Shown here: positions 55,400 through 63,633 of the stretch, one piece after another | Position numbering within the stretch: the stretch's first letter is position 1 | How the letters are laid out: each line of letters opens with the position of its first letter | Origin: Altererythrobacter sp. CAU 1644 | GTDB lineage: Bacteria > Pseudomonadota > Alphaproteobacteria > Sphingomonadales > Sphingomonadaceae | Assembly: GCF_029623755.1 (NCBI RefSeq) | Contig: NZ_CP121106.1 | Location: forward strand, 2,856,352-2,920,351 | Length of the DNA stretch: 64,000 nt | Direction: 5' to 3' | Position numbers and translations under genes: made by a program | Notes under the pieces: generated by a model | Seen by the model: the letters and a program-made list of their open reading frames with translations, nothing else | Told to the model about the DNA's origin: nothing | Databases searched by the model: none

Positions 55400-56511
55400 G
55401 CGGCATGCTGGCGCGCTATGAGCGGTTGGTGGCCAGTGGCGAGCTCAAGGCCGACCCCGATCAGCGCAAGGCGGCGGAGCGCCTGAGCGCGCTGCAGAAA
55501 GACCTGGAGGCGGAGACTTCGGGCGGCCTGCTCTCGCAATTCTTCGCCCGCAAGCAGAACCAGCCCCGCGGGGTCTACATGTGGGGCGGCGTTGGTCGCG
55601 GCAAGTCGATGCTGATGGACCTGTTCGTCAACAGCCTCGGCATCCCGGAGAAGCGACGCACCCATTTCCACGAATTCATGCTGGAGGTCGATCGCATGAT
55701 GCGCGCGTGGCGCGCGAAGGATCCCGGTGATCCCATCGCCAAGGTCGCCCGCGATCTGGCCCAGGACGTGCGCTGCCTCGCCTTCGACGAGATGGTCGTC
55801 ACCAACACTGCCGACGCCGCGATCATGGCCCGGCTGTTCACCGCGCTCATTGGCGACGAAGGCGTGACAATTGTAACAACCAGCAACCGCCCTCCCCATG
55901 ATTTGTACAAGGACGGGCTCAATCGCTCGCTGTTCCTGCCCTTCATCGACCTGATCGAGGCCGAGTTGGACGTGCTCGAGCTCGATGGGCCGGTCGACTA
56001 CCGGCTCGATCGATTGGGCGATCTAGCAACCTGGCACACTCCGCTGGGCGATGCTGCGACGGCGCAGGTGCGCGAAGCGTTCTTTCGCCTGACCGATTTC
56101 AAGCCCGAGGATGCCGCCAACGTGCCAAGTGCGGAACTCGACCTAGGCGGCGGGCGGACACTGCATGTTCCCAAGAGCCTCAAGGGCGTGGCGGTGTTTA
56201 GCTTCAAGCGATTGTGCAGCGAGAACCGTGGCGCGTCCGATTACCTCGCGATCGCGCGCGCCTATCACACGGTGATTGTCGTCGGCATCCCGCAGATGGG
56301 CCCTGACATGCGCAATGAAGCGATCCGGTTCACCAAGCTGGTCGACGCGCTCTACGAACAGAAGGTCAAACTGTTCGCGACGGCCGAAGCCGAGCCCGAG
56401 AATCTCTACCAATCGGGCGATGGCAGTTTTGAATTCGAGCGCACGGTCAGTCGGCTGAAAGAAATGCAGAGCGCCGACTACATGGCCCTGGGTCATGGCG
56501 AGCAGGGTTGA
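55396..56511 (+). CDS. zapE: Cell-division ATPase ZapE (AFG1-like)
   Basis: AAA-type ATPase that acts at the Z-ring in E. coli and resembles mitochondrial Afg1. 371 residues. Walker A VGRGKSM (in MWGGVGRGKSMLMDLF), HFHEFM, Walker B CLAFDEM, and a sensor-1 region TTSNRPPHDLYKDGLNR are present. Following sdhB closely is common in alphaproteobacteria. ATG 55396 overlaps the thioesterase stop. Confidence 0.94.
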   Translation: MSGMLARYERLVASGELKADPDQRKAAERLSALQKDLEAETSGGLLSQFFARKQNQPRGVYMWGGVGRGKSMLMDLFVNSLGIPEKRRTHFHEFMLEVDRMMRAWRAKDPGDPIAKVARDLAQDVRCLAFDEMVVTNTADAAIMARLFTALIGDEGVTIVTTSNRPPHDLYKDGLNRSLFLPFIDLIEAELDVLELDGPVDYRLDRLGDLATWHTPLGDAATAQVREAFFRLTDFKPEDAANVPSAELDLGGGRTLHVPKSLKGVAVFSFKRLCSENRGASDYLAIARAYHTVIVVGIPQMGPDMRNEAIRFTKLVDALYEQKVKLFATAEAEPENLYQSGDGSFEFERTVSRLKEMQSADYMALGHGEQG

Positions 56512-56582
56512 AAGCCCGACAAGAGACACTATCTCATTGGCATTCCGGCGGCCACTTCAACCCCGCCGATGTGGAATATCCA

Positions 56583-57281
56583 ATGATCGATATCCGTCCT
56601 TTCGCCTCGCTCGGCGCCGCAGATCATGGCTGGCTCGATGCGCGACACCACTTCAGCTTTGCCAGCTATCACGACCCGCAACGCATGGGCTGGGGTTCGA
56701 TCCGCGTCTGGAACGACGACACGATCGCTGCCCAGACCGGCTTCCCGCCCCATCCGCATCGCGACATGGAAATCGTCACCTTCGTTCGCACCGGCGCGAT
56801 CACGCATCGCGACAGCCTGGGCAATGAAGGCCGCACCGCAGCCGGCGATGTCCAGGTGATGAGCGCCGGAACGGGCATCACGCATTCGGAATACAACCTC
56901 GAAGACGAGGAAACGACGCTGTTCCAGATCTGGATCATTCCCGATCGCCAGGGCGAGAAGCCCAGCTGGGGCCAACGCCAGTTTCCCAAGGCAAGCCGCG
57001 AGGGGGCGTTCGAGATCCTGGCCAGCGGCACGCCGGAAGCAGACGAAGCGCTGGCTATCCGTACCGACGCGAAGGTGGCTGCGGCGACGCTCAAGGCGGG
57101 TCAAAAGGCCGTGTGGCGATCTTCGGAAGAACGGCACCAGTATCTGGTCGCCCCCACCGGGAAGATTCGCGTGAATGGCCACGATGCCGAAGCGCGTGAC
57201 GGGATCGCCCTGACGGGCGAAGCCGAGATTATTGTCGAAGCGCTGGAAGACAGCGAAGTGGTGCTCGTCGACGCTCGCTAG
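56583..57281 (+). CDS. Pirin-family bicupin (YhaK/quercetinase-like)
   Basis: 232 residues. The N-terminal cupin has the metal site (HPHRDMEIVTF with two histidines and a glutamate, and GTGITHSEYN); the second cupin is reduced. Pirins range from quercetin dioxygenases to redox sensors. ATG 56583 lies after a weak ribosome site; the frame is open to 56508 but that part has no pirin similarity. Confidence 0.9.
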   Translation: MIDIRPFASLGAADHGWLDARHHFSFASYHDPQRMGWGSIRVWNDDTIAAQTGFPPHPHRDMEIVTFVRTGAITHRDSLGNEGRTAAGDVQVMSAGTGITHSEYNLEDEETTLFQIWIIPDRQGEKPSWGQRQFPKASREGAFEILASGTPEADEALAIRTDAKVAAATLKAGQKAVWRSSEERHQYLVAPTGKIRVNGHDAEARDGIALTGEAEIIVEALEDSEVVLVDAR

Positions 57282-57290
57282 ACGAGCGCG

Positions 57291-58214
57291 TCAGGCCGCC
57301 GCCATTCGGTCAGCCAATCGCGCCTGGGCTGCGACGAGCCGGTTCATCACCTTCAGATCCTGCTCGCGCAGTTCCAGCGCGGTGTCCGCCCACATCTCGG
57401 TGATCCGATTGAGTTCGGCGAGTTCGAGCTTCCACGCGTGTTTCATGGCGCGGCGCGAACCGACGAGACCGGCGTGGCGCCGATCCGACTTCTTGATGAA
57501 CTCGCGGCACGCACTCACACCGTCGCCGGGTTCCGCAAGGTGATGGACGATGCCGAGCTCGTACATCTGTTCGGCGGTGTAGGTCTCGTTGGAAACGATG
57601 ATGCGGTCGGCCATGGCGCTGCCGAGCTTGCGTGACAGCAGCGCGTGCGCACCCATGCCGGGGAACAGGCCGAACATGATTTCGGGCAGGCCGAAGGTCG
57701 CCGTGCGCTCGGCGACGATGTAGTCGAACGAAAGCAGCGCTTCGAAACCGCCACCCAGTGCAGCGCCCTGCACCAGCCCGACGGTCAGCATCGGGATCTC
57801 GAGTGTGCGAATGTTGCGATCGAGGATCGCGCAGCAACGATGGCCGTATTCGACCAGCGCATCGCGATTGCGTTCACGGATCAGCCGCTGGAAAAGGTCC
57901 AGGTCGCCGCCAAAGCAGAATACGTCGGGCGCTCGGCTCCCCAGGATCAGGTAACGCAGCGGCACCTTGTCCGGGCCGAAGCTCGAACCGATCAACCGTT
58001 GCCAATCCTCGAAATCGTTGAGCATGGACGGCGTAAAGCTCGGCCTCGCCGTCGGGTTCATGAAGGTCCACAGCGCACTCGTTCGGTCGTCATACATGAC
58101 GTCGAGTTCCGCCAGATCGAACAATTCATCCGGAATTGCCGCATGCACAGCGCTTTCCGAGAAGAGCTCGTCTTCATCAACCAAAGGAATTGCTCTGCTA
58201 ACGCCGCTATCCAT
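57291..58214 (-). CDS. RpfF-like crotonase, putative DSF signal synthase
   Basis: 307 residues of the enoyl-CoA hydratase fold. It matches the RpfF/DSF-synthase subgroup through its middle and end: FGGDLDLFQRLIRE, VQGAALGGGFEALLS, GLPEIMFGLFPGMGAH, TYTAEQMYELGIVHHLAEPG, and a C-terminus LREQDLKVMNRLVAAQ. The two catalytic glutamates of RpfF (Glu141 and Glu161 in Xanthomonas) correspond to Glu158 and Glu178, with the same 20-residue spacing. RpfF makes cis-2-unsaturated fatty-acid signals from acyl-ACP. No rpfC, rpfG or rpfR gene is adjacent, so the receptor is elsewhere or absent. Confidence 0.83.
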   Translation of the reverse strand: MDSGVSRAIPLVDEDELFSESAVHAAIPDELFDLAELDVMYDDRTSALWTFMNPTARPSFTPSMLNDFEDWQRLIGSSFGPDKVPLRYLILGSRAPDVFCFGGDLDLFQRLIRERNRDALVEYGHRCCAILDRNIRTLEIPMLTVGLVQGAALGGGFEALLSFDYIVAERTATFGLPEIMFGLFPGMGAHALLSRKLGSAMADRIIVSNETYTAEQMYELGIVHHLAEPGDGVSACREFIKKSDRRHAGLVGSRRAMKHAWKLELAELNRITEMWADTALELREQDLKVMNRLVAAQARLADRMAAA

Positions 58215-58310
58215 TCCGTCGCGCCCCCGTCAAAACAGACAAGAATGTTATTTTTATTACGGATGGAGCAGCTATTCCCATGAGGCCATCCGCTGATTTT
58301 GTGGAATCTT

Positions 58311-58330
58311 AAGCGAGTATGGACTCGCTT
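58311..58330. promoter_or_regulatory. Perfect inverted repeat between asnB and the rpfF-like gene
   Basis: AAGCGAGT (58311-58318), ATGG loop, ACTCGCTT (58323-58330). It lies in the 202-base gap that must hold the rpfF promoter and the asnB 3' end. No T-tract follows on the minus strand, so an operator is at least as likely as a terminator. An AT-rich stretch (58243-58260) nearer the start may be promoter. Confidence 0.4.
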
Positions 58331-58416
58331 GGCAAACACAAAATTAGCCAAACCCTTTGTCTTGCCGAAATAAGTCGTCCGCGGAACCGCCGTTTGTGAC
58401 CCTTCAGCCACACCGT

Positions 58417-60315
58417 TCAGCCGGCGAGTTGCAGCCTCTCAAGCGACTTTTCGAGCATCAGCAATTGCCACAAGAGCCGCGAGTTGTCTGAGCGCCCTGC
58501 GATATGTGCTTCGGCCAGATCCGCCAGGGCGCCGCTGTCGAACCAATCGATCTGACCAAGGGCGGTACTGCGAGCGATCCCACGCGCAGCCCCTGACAGT
58601 GGGCCGCGGAACCAGGCCGCGATCGGCGTCACGAAGCCTTGCTTCGACCGATAGAGAATGTCCGACGGCAGATACCGCTCCATGCTCTTCTTGAGCAGGA
58701 ATTTCCCCTGTTTGCCCCGCACCCGCATATTGTCGGGCAAGGTGGCAGCGAACTCGATCAGGCGATGATCGAGCAGGGGTTCGCGCGCTTCGAGGCTCAC
58801 CGCCATGCTGGTCCGGTCGACCTTGGTGAGAATATCTCCGGGCAGCCAAAACTTCAGGTCGGCATATTGCGCGCGGTCGAGGCCACTCCGCGCAGGCGCC
58901 GCCTGCATCATGCTGACGAGCGCGCTTTCCGCCCGATACCCTCCGAGAGCATTCTTCGCATTTGCGCCGTAAATCGAATGGCGCTGCTCCCGGTTGAGTA
59001 CCGACAGGCCCCGCGCATATCCCTCGTTCCCGTCGCTGGCGAGCGACAGTAGGGTCGTCTTGGCACGCAGCGGCTGCGGCGCCCAATCGGCCTTCGGCCA
59101 GATGTTGCCCAGCGTCCCGAACAGCGGTCCGCGCAGCGACTGTGGCAAGATCGAACGCGCACGCTCCTCGTGGCGATGGAAGACCTGGCGGCGATAGCCG
59201 GCAAACGCCTCGTCGGCTCCGTCGCCCGACAACGCCACAGTCACATTCTCGCGCGCCAGCTGGCACACTCGCCATGTCGGCAAAGCCGACGCGTCTGCGA
59301 AGGGCTCGTCGAACATCGCTGCTAGGCGATCGATCTCCGAAAAATCGTCTTGCCCGACGGTCCGGCTACGATGGTCGGTGTTGAACTTCTCGGCGATTTG
59401 CTGAGCGTATGAAGTTTCGTCCAGCGCCTCGACGTCGAAACCAATCGAGCAGGTGCGGACCGGCTCGCGGCTCGCTTCCGCCATCAAGGCGACCACGCTC
59501 GAGGAATCGACCCCGCCCGACAGGAAGGCGCCCAGCGGCACGTCAGCCACCATGCGGCTCTGCACCGCCTCGCGGAGCAAGTGAACGAGCTCGGCGGACA
59601 GGTCGGCTTCGGCACCCTTGCGACGTTCGGCGAAGCTCACGTCCCACCACATTTGCGGCTTTGGATGCGGCTTACCCTGCTCAAGCAACAGGTAGTGCCC
59701 GGCCGGCAGTTTCTCGACATCGCGCAGGATCGAGCGCGAGTCTGGCACGTAGCCCCACGCGAGATAATCGTCGATTGCGAGCGGATCGAGCCGCCGCTTG
59801 AACAGCGGGTGGGCGAGCAGACCCTTGAGTTCTGAGGCGAAGGCCAGGCTGCCGTCGCTCAGCGGAGCAAGGAACAGCGGCTTCACGCCCAATCGATCGC
59901 GAGCGAGGAATAACTGCCGCTTCGGCTTATCCCAGATCGCGAAGGCGAACATGCCATCCAGATGCCGCAGGCAATCGGTTCCCCACCTTTGCCAGGCAGC
60001 GAGTATGACCTCCGTATCGCCGTGAGTGTTGAACTCGACCCCGCCCTTTTCAAGTTCGCGGCGCAATTCACGATAGTTGTAGATCTCGCCATTGAAGACG
60101 ATCACCGCCCGATCGTCGACCGAGTGCATCGGCTGCGGAGAACCTGCGAGATCGATGATCGAGAGGCGCCGGTGGCCGAGCCCTATCCCCTGCCCCGTCC
60201 AAACGCCTGCACCGTCGGGGCCGCGATGGACCAAGGCATCGCACATCCGTTCGACCCGTCGCGGATCGACCGGCTTAGGTGTCTCGGCGTGAAATATCCC
60301 GGCGATCCCGCACAT
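58417..60315 (-). CDS. asnB: Glutamine-hydrolysing asparagine synthase of the XrtA locus
   Basis: 632 residues: N-terminal glutaminase with Cys2 (MCGIAGIF) and RHRGPDG-like VHRGPDGAGV, and a C-terminal synthetase domain with the ATP loop FLSGGVDSSSV and LSGDGADEAFAGY. In XrtA/PEP-CTERM loci this protein (XrtA-associated amidotransferase) is thought to amidate a cell-surface polymer rather than make free asparagine. The xrtA gene lies 12 bases upstream, supporting this reading; a plain asparagine synthase is the alternative. Confidence 0.92.
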   Translation of the reverse strand: MCGIAGIFHAETPKPVDPRRVERMCDALVHRGPDGAGVWTGQGIGLGHRRLSIIDLAGSPQPMHSVDDRAVIVFNGEIYNYRELRRELEKGGVEFNTHGDTEVILAAWQRWGTDCLRHLDGMFAFAIWDKPKRQLFLARDRLGVKPLFLAPLSDGSLAFASELKGLLAHPLFKRRLDPLAIDDYLAWGYVPDSRSILRDVEKLPAGHYLLLEQGKPHPKPQMWWDVSFAERRKGAEADLSAELVHLLREAVQSRMVADVPLGAFLSGGVDSSSVVALMAEASREPVRTCSIGFDVEALDETSYAQQIAEKFNTDHRSRTVGQDDFSEIDRLAAMFDEPFADASALPTWRVCQLARENVTVALSGDGADEAFAGYRRQVFHRHEERARSILPQSLRGPLFGTLGNIWPKADWAPQPLRAKTTLLSLASDGNEGYARGLSVLNREQRHSIYGANAKNALGGYRAESALVSMMQAAPARSGLDRAQYADLKFWLPGDILTKVDRTSMAVSLEAREPLLDHRLIEFAATLPDNMRVRGKQGKFLLKKSMERYLPSDILYRSKQGFVTPIAAWFRGPLSGAARGIARSTALGQIDWFDSGALADLAEAHIAGRSDNSRLLWQLLMLEKSLERLQLAG

Positions 60316-60327
60316 TGTCGATGGGGC

Positions 60328-61356
60328 CTACAGCAGCCGGGATGAGGCGTAAATCGCAGCGATCAGGAAGCTTGCGAGAATTGCGGCAAGCCCTGCCAGG
60401 ACTGCGGCGGGATTGAGCTGCTGCGCAGACAGACGTTCGATCATGACGTTGCTCTCGATTTCCGACAGCGAAAGACCTGCGTCCTCCGGTTCACGCTCGA
60501 AATATCTCCATGCGCCGCCGAGCACCATCGCCACAACGATCGCAAAGAAGATCCAGCCATAGAAAATGTGGTCAAAACCAGCGGCGAATTCAACGCCCTG
60601 GCTCTGCGCAATATAGATTGTGCCCCAGGCCCGGATCCCGTTGGCAAGGATCGGAACGACGATACACGCGAGCATGAAGATGGCTCGGCGTTTCCAGCTT
60701 TCGAAAGCAGTGAAACATACCAGCACGCCGAGCGTCACCATCGCGACAAGGAATTTCACGCCTGAACACGCTTCGGCGACAATGAACAGCCCGACCGGCG
60801 TATCGATATGAATCCCGTCGATGGTCGCCGGAATACCGCTCCAATGGGTCAGCGCGATGGCTATGTCGGCGGTGATCATTTGCAGCGGCGGGATGATTTC
60901 ATCGCCGAAGGGCACAAGGAATCCCGTCATGGCCAGGGGAAGAAGCAGCGCTGTACCGACCCGCGCGCCAAGCAGCGTCACGGCGATTGCCGGCAGCGCG
61001 GCAACCGCCCCAGCGTGAGCGAGCAAGTTGATGCCGGTTGTCCTGCCAACCAGCCATAATGACAGCCCCCCAATCACCAGGACGAGCCCTGGAGCCCACA
61101 TGGTCGGGACGATTTTCGAAAGCACCGGGCGCCGCAACGCGACCAACCAGCCGACAATGAGCGGCACGAAGAGGATGTGGTTGTAGGTATCGATGTTCCA
61201 CCACTGATGGAGCATTTCGCCCCATTCTCGTGCAGTGACACCGATCACCGCAAGCGTTACGAAGGCCAGCCGGGCCAGCGGCAGCTTCCAGCTTTCAGGC
61301 AAATGCGCCGCGAGCCCTTGTTCACGCCAAAACTGGGGAATGCGCTCAAGCTGCAT
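60328..61356 (-). CDS. xrtA: Exosortase A, without EpsI domain
   Basis: Integral membrane transpeptidase-like protein thought to process PEP-CTERM proteins. 342 residues with about eight helices and the catalytic trio Cys197 (EACSG), Arg242 (NGIRAWG) and His263 (FDHIFYG). Full sphingomonad XrtA proteins usually carry a C-terminal EpsI (DUF3485) domain; here only a short tail with one more helix remains (LAGLAAILASFLIAAIY). ATG 61356 has GGGGAGAG upstream and overlaps the preceding gene by 11 bases. Confidence 0.93.
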   Translation of the reverse strand: MQLERIPQFWREQGLAAHLPESWKLPLARLAFVTLAVIGVTAREWGEMLHQWWNIDTYNHILFVPLIVGWLVALRRPVLSKIVPTMWAPGLVLVIGGLSLWLVGRTTGINLLAHAGAVAALPAIAVTLLGARVGTALLLPLAMTGFLVPFGDEIIPPLQMITADIAIALTHWSGIPATIDGIHIDTPVGLFIVAEACSGVKFLVAMVTLGVLVCFTAFESWKRRAIFMLACIVVPILANGIRAWGTIYIAQSQGVEFAAGFDHIFYGWIFFAIVVAMVLGGAWRYFEREPEDAGLSLSEIESNVMIERLSAQQLNPAAVLAGLAAILASFLIAAIYASSRLL

Positions 61357-62569
61357 GGCGCGCTCTCCCCGGCCCGCTGACGAGCTTGTCGAGCGGTGCA
61401 AGCACCGCATCCCAGGCATGGCGATCAAACACGAAATGGCGCGCGGCACGGCCCATAGACCTGAACGCGTTCTGTTCAGCCCAAAGCGCATCGAAGCGTG
61501 CAACCATCGCGGTTGGATCGGCTGCTTCTATCAGCCAGTGTTCGCCATCGGTCGCGGTAATTCCGGTCGCGGCCTCGGCAGTCAGCATAACCGGAAGCTC
61601 CATCGACATTGCCTCGAGGACCTTGTTCTGGACGCCGCGGGCAATGGTAAGCGGGATGATGGCCATATCTGCGGCGACCAGGAACGGACGAACGTCGACG
61701 ACCTCTCCCCATACCGTGAGACCGGGAACATCCTTATGCTTGAGCAGCGCGTCGGTTGGATTGCGACCCACCACGTGAAATTCCGCTGGCGGATAACGCT
61801 CGCGTATCGCAGGCAGGAAATGCTCGATCGACCAAATCGCCGCAAGTTCGTTTGGGCGGTAGTCCATCTGGCCGGTGAAGATGAAATGCGGGCCCGGCTG
61901 CTCGCTGATGTCGCAATTGGGCAGAACTGCCTCGGCATTGAAAAACCCCGCGTCGATGCCGTTGCCGATGGCGTGGATCGAAGCGCTGTGCGGGGCCAAG
62001 AGCCGCGAGCGGAAGAGCTGGGCCTCGTTGTCGCTGATCAGCACGGTCGCGTCGCAACGTTGGGCAAGCCGCTCTTCCTCGATAGCGAGCAGACGACCCT
62101 CGCGCCGGTTGATCCAGACCCGATCACCCGCTGCGGCATAGTCTTCGAACTTGGCGGAATCGACGTCGCAAAGGTCGACGATGACGCGTCCTGCGAAGCC
62201 ATCGGGAATATACTGGCCCATCTGCCCCGAGAATACGAAGATCGTGTCGATTGCCTGTTCGGCGATCGTGCGTTTGACCCATTGTTCGAGCTTGGGGCTG
62301 TAGAAGGCCGTGAGGCTGACTGGCTTGCCGGAAAGAACGGCTTCCGCCCCCGCCAGCACCAGTGGCTTGGATCGTTTGACGAGGCAGTGGCTCACGGACA
62401 ATCTTGCCAGCTCGGCCTCGCCCGCAAAATCCTTCTCGGTCTCGGCGAAGCAGCCGACATGAACCGGTGCGAGCTTCGCCAGATGCTTGAGAATGTGGTG
62501 TGCACGAATCTTGTCACCGCGGTCGGGCGGGAACGGGATGCGGTGCGCCAGGAACAGGATGCCGGACAT
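61346..62569 (-). CDS. XrtA-system glycosyltransferase (TIGR03087 type)
   Basis: 407 residues, GT4-like fold. N-terminal FLAHRIPFPPDRGDKIRAHH and the C-terminal donor site GVQNKVLEAMSMELPVMLT are the signatures of the PEP-CTERM/XrtA sugar transferase. Start ATG 62569 is fused to the FemAB stop as TAATG. Works with the neighbouring deacetylase and FemAB protein in making an exopolysaccharide linked to the exosortase system. Confidence 0.92.
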   Translation of the reverse strand: MSGILFLAHRIPFPPDRGDKIRAHHILKHLAKLAPVHVGCFAETEKDFAGEAELARLSVSHCLVKRSKPLVLAGAEAVLSGKPVSLTAFYSPKLEQWVKRTIAEQAIDTIFVFSGQMGQYIPDGFAGRVIVDLCDVDSAKFEDYAAAGDRVWINRREGRLLAIEEERLAQRCDATVLISDNEAQLFRSRLLAPHSASIHAIGNGIDAGFFNAEAVLPNCDISEQPGPHFIFTGQMDYRPNELAAIWSIEHFLPAIRERYPPAEFHVVGRNPTDALLKHKDVPGLTVWGEVVDVRPFLVAADMAIIPLTIARGVQNKVLEAMSMELPVMLTAEAATGITATDGEHWLIEAADPTAMVARFDALWAEQNAFRSMGRAARHFVFDRHAWDAVLAPLDKLVSGPGRARHAA

Positions 62570-63633
62570 TAGCCGAGACCCTTGGCAATCAATGGCCCAA
62601 TCCGGTTCGCCAGCGGCAAGGGTAGCTTCTTCCAGAGCTCGATCTTGGCTGAGTAGCTCGCGTCCGTGGGATCGATATTCCGCGCTTTGGCCGGGTCGGC
62701 GCTCCACCCGCCATAGGTCATCGGCTGCGGCTCGAACCCCCAGTTCTTCTTGTATCGATAGGGCCCGCTTCCCGTTTTGGAGCGCCCGAAATCGAAGCAG
62801 CTCATTCCTTTGCGCCGGGCGTGGAGCATCAGCTCGTAATACATGCGCTCGTTGGCCTTGAGCGCGCGCGCGGCATACACTCCTCCGCCCCAATAGGGCA
62901 TCACGCTTCCGCGATGGTAGAAGTTGAGCACGCTCGCCACTGGCTCATCGCCATGAAGCACGGTCAGGATATCGGCACTGTCATCAAAAGCATTGAGCAT
63001 CGCGTCGAACAGTCCACGCGGGAACACGGGCGTGCCGAGATTTCGTACGCTTTCAGCGTAGATCGCGTAATGCGCGGCGCGCTGCTGTTCATTGGTTCCG
63101 ACGCTGACGGTCAAGTCGCTGTCGAGACTCTTGCGAATATCTGCACGCTGCTTGCGCGGCACGAACAGGAGCTGGGCTTCGTCGTCATCGGCCAGATCGG
63201 CTTCGAAGCCGGCATGGCGGTCGTTCCAGCGCTCCCAGTCGGACGGGATCGCCCCGCCGCGAATTTCGACGCTGGGGCAAGAGGCACGCACGGCCAGTTC
63301 TTCTGCCGCGCGGCACAGTCCCTCGGTAGCGGCAGTGCTATCGGCCAGCGTTCCCCCGCCAACGGCAAAGCCGCTCGAAGCGAGCGCGCGCCCGAATAGT
63401 GGCGAGTGGATCTCGGTCAAGGGCAGCCAGCCAACGACAGCGCCCATCCGCTCGGCGACGATACCCGTCGCGCGCTGGCCCGTTCCTCGTTCAACCGCTT
63501 CCAGCCAGAGCGGCCGGTGAAACAACGTCCCTTCCATATCGCGCACGAAGCCTTCGATCCGCGCCGCCTCACCGGGCGCACGCAAATCGGCCACCGCGTA
63601 ACGCGTGGCGGAAGGGTTGAGCGGCATGTTCAC
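62569..63633 (-). CDS. FemAB-related protein of the XrtA system
   Basis: 354 residues, GNAT/FemAB fold. Recognised from FVRDMEGTLFHRPLWLEAVE, RKQRADIRKSLDSDL, MYYELMLHARRKGMSCFDFGRSKTG-type (key residues C, F, D, F, G, R, S, K) and FEPQPMTYGG near the end. Members transfer an aminoacyl or acyl group and are specific to XrtA loci. GTG 63633 overlaps the deacetylase stop as GTGA; ATG 63627 is an alternative start. Confidence 0.9.
   Translation of the reverse strand: MNMPLNPSATRYAVADLRAPGEAARIEGFVRDMEGTLFHRPLWLEAVERGTGQRATGIVAERMGAVVGWLPLTEIHSPLFGRALASSGFAVGGGTLADSTAATEGLCRAAEELAVRASCPSVEIRGGAIPSDWERWNDRHAGFEADLADDDEAQLLFVPRKQRADIRKSLDSDLTVSVGTNEQQRAAHYAIYAESVRNLGTPVFPRGLFDAMLNAFDDSADILTVLHGDEPVASVLNFYHRGSVMPYWGGGVYAARALKANERMYYELMLHARRKGMSCFDFGRSKTGSGPYRYKKNWGFEPQPMTYGGWSADPAKARNIDPTDASYSAKIELWKKLPLPLANRIGPLIAKGLG

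Noticed and set aside
53971..55899. A 642-codon open frame antisense to sdhB, the thioesterase and zapE
   Set aside because: It covers three certain genes on the other strand and has no recognisable domain.
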